Shown: piece by piece, positions 59,501 to 64,000 of the stretch
How positions within the stretch are numbered: position 1 is the stretch's first letter
Layout: each line of letters opens with the position of its first letter
DNA from: Antedon mediterranea
Lineage: Eukaryota > Echinodermata > Crinoidea > Comatulida > Antedonidae
Assembly (NCBI RefSeq): GCF_964355755.1
Contig: NC_092678.1
Coordinates: forward strand, 6,730,922-6,794,921
DNA: 64,000 nt
Direction of reading: 5' to 3'
The notes under the pieces: model-generated
The model's input: only the letters and a program-made list of their open reading frames with translations
What the model was told of the DNA's origin: nothing
Database searches by the model: none
Position numbers and translations under genes: made by a program

Positions 59501-62500
59501 ATACGCGAGACACAAAAATGAGGGAGAAAGAAATAAGAAAAAAAAAAAAAAAAAGTAACAGGACGATTACAAGCAGTTATCCGCTACTAAGCGGATAACT
59601 AATTAATTGTTTATATTGACTATTATTGGAAACACAAGTTGAATAATAAAATACTGAAAAGTTTAGTTAGAGGTTTACAATCAATGGAAAAGATGAAAAC
59701 ATATAATATTGTAAGTATTAAAAGTAGCAGTGTTTAGGAAGATTACTGTATATTGGCAACGGCCTACAGTTGAACATGGTTATAAGCAAAAGTTATATAT
59801 TGATTGATTGATTGAATCGGGCATCACTATAAGCAAAGCTTTAAAATGTGATATCCTATGTAACAATTAAAAATTGGAAAAAATAAATAAATAAATAAAT
59901 TACAATAAAAACAATAACAAGGGCTGCCTTTTGTTTTATCACGCAAAAGTCAGAATCAGAAGTTTAAATGGTATTTTTACAGTAAATCTGAACATAGAAA
60001 TAGGTATTAAAATAATATGTCAACATAAGGCTAAAAATGACAGAGCTTCTGGTGAATTTTCCTCTATCCCCAATATTGGAGGGTTCTTCAGATTGGCAAA
60101 ACCAGAGACCCACTTGTTTGTTGTAATACAGTATACCCTTCGTTTATACAGTAGGGAGTATGACACACCTTTTACGAATATTAAGGTGAATCACCATCCA
60201 GAACCTAGACTACTATTATGTATATTTTACTTTAAAAGTATGTTTATATTATTTCTATTAAATTTTCTTACTGCTAAACTATATTCAACATGTTTACACT
60301 AGATAGGAAACAAGGCTTTAATTGCTTTTGTGGTAACATTACTTCCCTTATAAACGTCTTAAAAAAACATTAGGTTTAGTAATCAGGTTTTCCATAAACC
60401 AAACAAAAATGCTTATAATAGTTCTAGTATACCACTGGCACAGATAGAATGGTCCCTCTCAAGTTTCGATGACTACAATGATTAAAAGTGTTGAAAAACA
60501 GGGTCATTTGATCAGATTATAAAAAATCTACATTTAAATGTACAGTATACACAAAGGTCCTAAATCTTAAATATAAAAATTAAGGCAGCTATAAGTTTCA
60601 AACTTAATGCATGTCATAATTTCAACTAAAATAATAATTCATTTTTCAATAGGTAATTGTTTTCAAAGAAATGGCTCCTGTATTATGCAATCCATTTTGT
60701 CTTTTGACTTCCTATTAATTGTTGTAATGAAATTAAATAAAACAAGACAATTGAAAAACATATTATTATTTTAAGAGTTGGTGTGTTTTGAGCGAGTCAT
60801 ATGGCCGAGCGGTTAAGGCAGGGGCGCCGTTTATCGTACCTAAAGAGCCAACAACAACATCGGCAAGGGTTCGAGGCCGACTCGCTCCTAGTTCTGGTGG
60901 TGGAACAAGTCTTCTCGGATAAGGACTATAAACCGTAGGTCCAGTGTACACAGTTATAACCTGTGTGTACTTAAAAGAACCCAGTTCATTATTCGAAAAA
61001 GAGTAGGGGGTTACCCCGGTGAACTGGTTCACACAATAGCCTCTGTATCAGGGGGATTACCACCTATCTGATAGGACAGTGATTAATTCACTATTGGTAA
61101 TCCTTGGCCACAGTGCCTAAAGACATAAAATAAAAAAAAAATAAATAAAAAAATCATACGTTATCTACACTCCCACACATGAGACCAGGATGAACAATGA
61201 TTAAAAGTGTATATTAATAATAATGGTTGACTTATATAGCCCCTAATAGTAATACACACATTTTTAATATTCTTTGTAAACACCATATTTATATTGTGCT
61301 TTATACAGCACAGGGGACAAGTTGCCCAACAACCCTCATCTCTATTAGAGTCCCTTTGAGTGAGTGAGTAGCCGAGTGGTTAAGACAGTGGAACCGTAAT
61401 TACGTAGCCATAACATCGGCAGGGGTTCGAGGCTCACTCACTCCATGGTTCTGGTGGTAGAACGAGTCTTCTCGGATAAGGACTATAAACCGTAGGTCCA
61501 CTGTACACATCTAGCTCGTGTGCACTTTAAAGAACCTAGTACATCTTTCGAGACGAGTAGGGGGTTACCCCGGTGTATTAGTACATCACAGCCACTGATC
61601 ACCAACTGGGCCCTCTGGGAGACCAGTCTTTGACTGAAGAGGTTACCCAGTATAAATATAAATTTCAATCAATCATTGTGCTGAGCTGCCACCAAACGTT
61701 GCAAATTTGTCTGTCCTAAACGACAGGGGCCGAGATGGACCAGCACACCTGAGTACTGTAACTCCCTACTTTTCTGGCTGTAGTGTATTTCATATATTTC
61801 TCATCATTTGTTTCATGGGAAAGTGTCACCTAAAGCTCGTTTCCCAATTCATTCTTTATGGTGGTACAGTATTGAAAATTTTTTACATACCATTACAAAG
61901 TAAACTTGTTGTCGATTTATTATAGCTTTGCCTGTTTATATGTTACACTGCTAAATGTAAATATTTAAGAAATCTTTAATTTAGTTTGAACTTGGATGAT
62001 ACAATACAAGGATGTTTATTTCTTTGGTCATCTTCACTTTCTGTAGTGTAACATAAACAATACAATTATCACCCTATAACTTATTCTGAATATTTATTTA
62101 TATTTCAATTCCTGAAAATTCCTGATTCTGTCCCTATGTATATTATGTCCCTACAGTATATTCTGTCCCTATATTATGTCCCTACAGTATATTCTGTCTC
62201 CGGATTATGTCCCTACAGTATATTCTGTCCGCGGATTATGTCCATACAGTATATTCTGTCCCTATATTATGTCCCTACAGTATATTCTGTCCCTATAGTA
62301 TATTCTGTCCCTATATTATGTCCCTATATTCTGTAAGAAAATTATTTTGTGGAAAATTTTATTTTCCACAGCATACTGTAGCATCAATTAAATATGTTTT
62401 TGTCCAGTCAGATTTATTTTGCCGATTTTGTAGCAATAGACAGTTTGTTTTTTGATTGTGTAATAGTAAACTATACATTCCAATGACCCTAAAATTTAAT

Positions 62501-63447
62501 ATCCCGGATAGGTCCTGACAATTCCCTATGGCCTATGAAATTGTTATATTTTCCAAGCAAAGTACAGCACTGTACTGTATATTGAAAAACAGGGTCATTT
62601 GATCAGATTTAAAAAAATCTACATTTAAATGTACAGTATACACAGAGGTCCTAAATCTTATATATAAAAATTGAGGCAGCTATAAGTTTTAAACTCAATG
62701 CATGTCATAATTTCAACTAAAACAATAATTCATTTTTCAATAGGTAATTATTTTCAGGAAATGGCTCCTGTATTATGCAATCCATTTTGTCTTTTGACTT
62801 CCTATTAATTGTTGTAATGAAATTAAATAAAATAATACAATTGAAAAACTTATTATTTTAAGAGTTGGTGTGTTTATAAATCATACGTTATCTACACTCC
62901 CACACATGAGACCAGGATGAACAAAATGTCATGACTAAATATTGGTATTGCTATTAATATTAGGTCACCTCCTGGCTAAGGCTTGGTTCCCACTAAGTGA
63001 ATGCAAAGCAAGGACATACTACTGTATATGCTATGAAAATAATTTTCATGGTAAATACAAGGCCATATAAATGGCTGCAGCCGCATCCTCAAATTTGAGT
63101 GTTTACCGACTGACCAACCGACATAGTGAGCTGTAGAGTTGCGTTGCACGCGACTAAAAGCTTTCACACTTGTTCCAGCACGGTTTCGTTCCGGCACCGT
63201 CAAATCAAATCAGACATCAATGTTGCGCTTTCACGATGCTCCACCCGCCTATGTGCCAATCGATATGCATAGCCTCATGAAAACGAAATGAAATAGAATT
63301 CTATAGAACATTTTTATAAGGGTATGTAACTACAAGAGTTACTAACATACTAAACCTCAATCCTCCTTTTATTAAAATTCAACAAAATATTCTTTTTTCT
63401 TTATGGCTAGATACTATGAAGTAATAACTACTGTACCAATATTTCAG
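50593..63447 (+). CDS. NPRL2: GATOR1 complex subunit NPRL2, exons 1-7 (3' part beyond window)
   Basis: Exons 50593-50673, 51094-51185, 52028-52196, 52630-52738, 54321-54457, 54851-54948 and 63411-63447 give 241 in-frame codons, all with GT-AG introns. NPRL2 pairs with NPRL3 and DEPDC5 in GATOR1, the GTPase-activating complex for RagA/B that lowers mTORC1 signalling when amino acids are scarce; it acts at the lysosome. Recognised blocks: [18 protein letters not shown] (exon 1, longin-type domain start), [12 protein letters not shown] (2), [16 protein letters not shown] and [11 protein letters not shown] (3), DSNTIHLKI and DWDLTTQQ (4/5), ILPYIDG (6). Exon 7 is a 37-nt microexon reading [12 protein letters not shown] after an 8.5-kb repeat-filled intron. 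Human NPRL2 is 380 residues, so the C-terminal third lies past 64000. Confidence 0.93.
51221..51785 (-). mobile_element. Foldback element copy in NPRL2 intron 2 (inverse of 52918-53486)
   Basis: Begins TTAAAGACCCCTTCCCTGC and runs near-identical, but complementary, to 53486-52918. Shared blocks include CTCGCGGCGATCGACCTCTC, GTCTTAGGCCTAGCCTAGC and CGGGCCGC. It lacks the far end of the second copy, so it is truncated on the right. Confidence 0.85.
52455..52560. repeat. GGGACACCCCTATTAAA minisatellite fragment
   Basis: Five to six units of AGGGACACCCCTATTAA, same family as 45926-46400. Intron 3 of NPRL2. Confidence 0.75.
52776..53580. mobile_element. Palindromic MITE-like element containing the 636-bp foldback element
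   Basis: Outer termini TTTAAAGGCCAACTCAGACAG and CTGTCTGTGTTGGCCTTAA, inner arms GTCGGGAGAGAA and TTCTCCTGACGA. Inserted at its centre is 52850-53486, whose own ends TTTAAAGCCCCATTCCCTACG and GCAGGGAAGGGGTCTTTAAA are inverted repeats. Intron 4 of NPRL2. Confidence 0.75.
53645..53740. repeat. Dispersed repeat, AGGCCATATACATGGCTGCAG family
   Basis: Shares AGGCCATATA(C/A)ATGGCTGCAG, GTGTTTAC(C)GACTGACC and CCGACATAGTGAG with 63055-63155; the inverted copy is at 21700-21825. Confidence 0.65.
54485..54850. repeat. Cluster of ATGCAAAT octamers in NPRL2 intron 5
   Basis: Ten forward ATGCAAAT and one reverse ATTTGCAT occur in about 360 bases, mostly as TATGCAAATTAC or TATGCAAATTAT. Spacing is irregular, between about 12 and 90 bases, so it is a degenerate tandem array or a motif cluster. 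ATGCAAAT is the POU/octamer binding motif. Confidence 0.8.
55025..55407 (-). mobile_element. tRNA-derived SINE with flanking direct repeats
   Basis: The complement of 55130-55200 has a tRNA-like head (GTGGTCTAATGGTTAGGAC as box A, CCAGGTTCAAATT as box B). The unit lies between direct repeats CACAGGCACAGAATAAATTC (55025) and CACAGGCACAAAATAAACTC (55381), which may be target duplications or element ends. Intron 6 of NPRL2. Confidence 0.55.
56416..56708 (-). mobile_element. tRNA-derived SINE, same family as 60790
   Basis: Complement shows GACCGAGCGGTTAAGGCAGG (box A), a TCGACTCGATCCTAG head end, GGATAAGG, AGTAGGGGTTACCCC and CACCTATCTGATAGGACAGT, in the same order as the 60790 copy. Intron 6 of NPRL2. 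Confidence 0.8.
57141..57326. mobile_element. Palindromic MITE-like element, TTAAAGGCCAATTTACACAGA
   Basis: TTAAAGGCCAATTTACACAGA and TCTGTGTAAATTGGCCTTAA are near-perfect ends, with ATAGAATCTATGT/ATAGACACAGATTCTATGT in the arms. The ends resemble those of the 52776 element, so the two families may be related. Confidence 0.8.
57770..59602. mobile_element. 1.8-kb TIR element without coding sequence
   Basis: TTAGTTATCCGCTC at the left and GAGCGGATAACTAA-like CTAAGCGGATAACTAA at the right form terminal inverted repeats. The body has no long open frame but is rich in GCGCG words, and carries a direct duplication of about 288 bp (GCGTGCGCGCGTAAC near 58950 and GCGTGCACGCGTAAC near 59239; AGGAGGTGCACAACTTCACG twice). 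A non-autonomous DNA transposon is likely; superfamily unknown. Confidence 0.6.
60478..60789. repeat. Local duplication, left copy
   Basis: From GTTGAAAAACAGGGTCATTTG to GAGTTGGTGTGTTT, nearly identical to 62580-62876. The duplication continues past the SINE at 61150-61197 (ATCATACGTTATCTACACTC), matching 62877-62924. Confidence 0.9.
60790..61152 (+). mobile_element. tRNA-derived SINE inserted in a local duplication
   Basis: Head TATGGCCGAGCGGTTAAGGC (box A) and GGGTTCGAGGCCGACTCGCTC (box B with acceptor-like end), as in Ser/Leu-type tRNAs. The body has GGATAAGGACTATAAACCG, AGTAGGGGGTTACCCC and ATCTGATAGGACAGTG, and the tail is A-rich. The sister duplicate at 62876 lacks it cleanly. Confidence 0.9.
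61358..61676 (+). mobile_element. tRNA-derived SINE, related copy
   Basis: AGTAGCCGAGTGGTTAAGAC and GGGTTCGAGGCTCACTCACTC in the head, then CTCGGATAAGGACTATAAAC and GTAGGGGGTTACCCCGGTG as in the previous copy. The 3' part differs (CACTGATCACCAACTGGGCC), so it is a subfamily with another tail ending in ATTTCAATCAATCA. Confidence 0.88.
62130..62335. repeat. Minisatellite TCTGTCCCTATATTATGTCCCTACAGTATAT
   Basis: Units of about 19 bases (TGTCCCTACAGTATATTC and TGTCCCTATATTA) alternate for some 200 bases. Open frames here are artefacts of the repeat. Confidence 0.88.
62580..62925. repeat. Local duplication, right copy (empty site)
   Basis: Matches 60478-60789 plus 61150-61197 as one continuous block, reading GTGTGTTTATAAATCATACG at the point where the left copy holds the SINE. 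Confidence 0.9.
63055..63290. repeat. Dispersed repeat followed by a GGGCCTTTCACACC-family MITE fragment
   Basis: 63055-63155 matches the 53645 repeat. 63160-63290 reads GCTTTCACACTTGTTCCAGC, TTCACGATGCTCCACCCG and CCAATCGATATGC, half of the 32063 palindrome. Confidence 0.65.
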
Positions 63448-63464
63448 GTGAGTTAAGAAATGTC

Positions 63465-63600
63465 TACACTATCAAACTTTGTGACAAAAAAGTGTGATAT
63501 GCCCAAATATGGTAGTGATATGCCCAAACATGGTAGTGATATGCCCAAATATGGTAGTGATATGACATCACCGTTTCCATATATGGGCACATCACATTGT
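63465..63600. mobile_element. MITE-like element, CTCTGTCTACACT family, copy 6 (right end lost)
   Basis: GTCTACACTATCAAACTTTG start, three GTGATATGCCCAAATATGGTA units, then ATATATGGGCACATCACA. Begins 17 bases after NPRL2 exon 7. Confidence 0.75.
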
Positions 63601-63632
63601 ACATGGAGATATTTGCAGAAAATGTCGAAGTA

Positions 63633-63703
63633 ATTCTTGGGTGGGACTTGAACCCACAACCACCAGATCATAGCCTGGCGTTCATACCTCTAGACCCCCG
63701 AGT
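63633..63703 (-). mobile_element. tRNA-like SINE head or tRNA pseudogene
   Basis: The complement has GGGGTCTAGAGGTATGAACG (D-arm, box A) and a perfect T-arm GTGGGTTCAAGTCCCAC. The anticodon arm CCAG/CTGG has an 8-base loop and the acceptor stem has mismatches, so it is not a working tRNA. It probably heads a short retroposon ending near 63790. Confidence 0.5.
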
Positions 63704-63819
63704 TCAGGCTGATAGCAATGGTTAGGTTCACGCCCAAGGAAGCAGCGTGCACTGCCTGCATCGTTATAATGAGGCCGTCAGAGTAGAGCAAACATCTGAC
63801 CTATGAACTTGCGCCCCCA

Positions 63820-64000
63820 AAAAAAGTGTGATGTGCCCAAATATGGTAGTGATATGCCCAATTATGGCAGTGATATGACATCATAATGTCCATATATGGG
63901 CACATCACATTTTTTTGTAACATAAAGTTTGATAGTACAGATAGAAAAAAAAAAGTTTGATGTGCCCAAATATGGTAGTGATATGCCCAATTATGGCAGT
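63820..64000. mobile_element. MITE-like element, CTCTGTCTACACT family, copy 7, cut by window edge
   Basis: Two consecutive starts of GTGTGATGTGCCCAAATATGG (63826 and 63958) flank a central GTCCATATATGGGCACATCACA. The second continues off the window, so at least two copies lie head to tail. Confidence 0.7.

Noticed and set aside
61856-61925. [11 protein letters not shown] as a candidate for NPRL2 exon 7
   Set aside because: No acceptor in the right phase; the match at 63411-63447 fits phase, acceptor, donor and family sequence better.
63633-63703. Functional tRNA gene on the minus strand
   Set aside because: Only the T-arm is perfect; anticodon loop length and acceptor pairing are wrong, and it is embedded in mobile elements.

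Overview
The window is eukaryotic nuclear DNA from an animal. Genes have GT-AG introns, the sequence is AT-rich, and the intergenic DNA is full of short foldback elements, SINEs and minisatellites. The very frequent core TAGGCCTA, an expanded Rolling-stone-like family, and thrombospondin and immunoglobulin surface proteins suggest an invertebrate deuterostome, perhaps an echinoderm. The species is not determined and the placement is inference.

Layout. (1) 1-667, minus: the 5' part of a secreted protein with three thrombospondin type 1-like repeats; it runs off the left edge. (2) 2810-5230, minus: a single-exon gene for an 806-residue immunoglobulin-domain receptor with one membrane span and a long cytoplasmic tail. 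(3) 9839-41066, plus: a tandem array of six Rolling-stone-like membrane protein genes, here called A to F. Each has three detectable coding exons with the same intron phases (0, then 1). C and D are the youngest pair; D has no in-frame start codon in its first recognisable exon. (4) 41.1-48.5 kb: no gene, only minisatellites and foldback elements. (5) 48565-50341, minus: a CYB561D2-like cytochrome b561. It lies head to head, 251 bp apart, with (6) 50593 to beyond the right edge, plus: NPRL2, a GATOR1 subunit. Seven NPRL2 exons, 241 codons, can be read; the rest lies past 64000.

The six Rolling-stone genes are likely to have related membrane functions, but nothing here shows a shared pathway. 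The NPRL2/CYB561D2 divergent pair matches a neighbour pair known from the human 3p21.3 region, so the short spacer is probably a shared promoter.

Most of the rest is mobile DNA: at least five families of palindromic MITE-like elements, some nested; a composite SINE whose head resembles 5S rRNA followed by a tRNA-like part; a tRNA-derived SINE family with at least four copies; a LINE 3' fragment; and a 1.8-kb TIR element. I found no single unmistakable new system. The features most worth following are the Rolling-stone array, the inverted repeats around NPRL2 exons 3-4, and the 5S/tRNA composite SINE.
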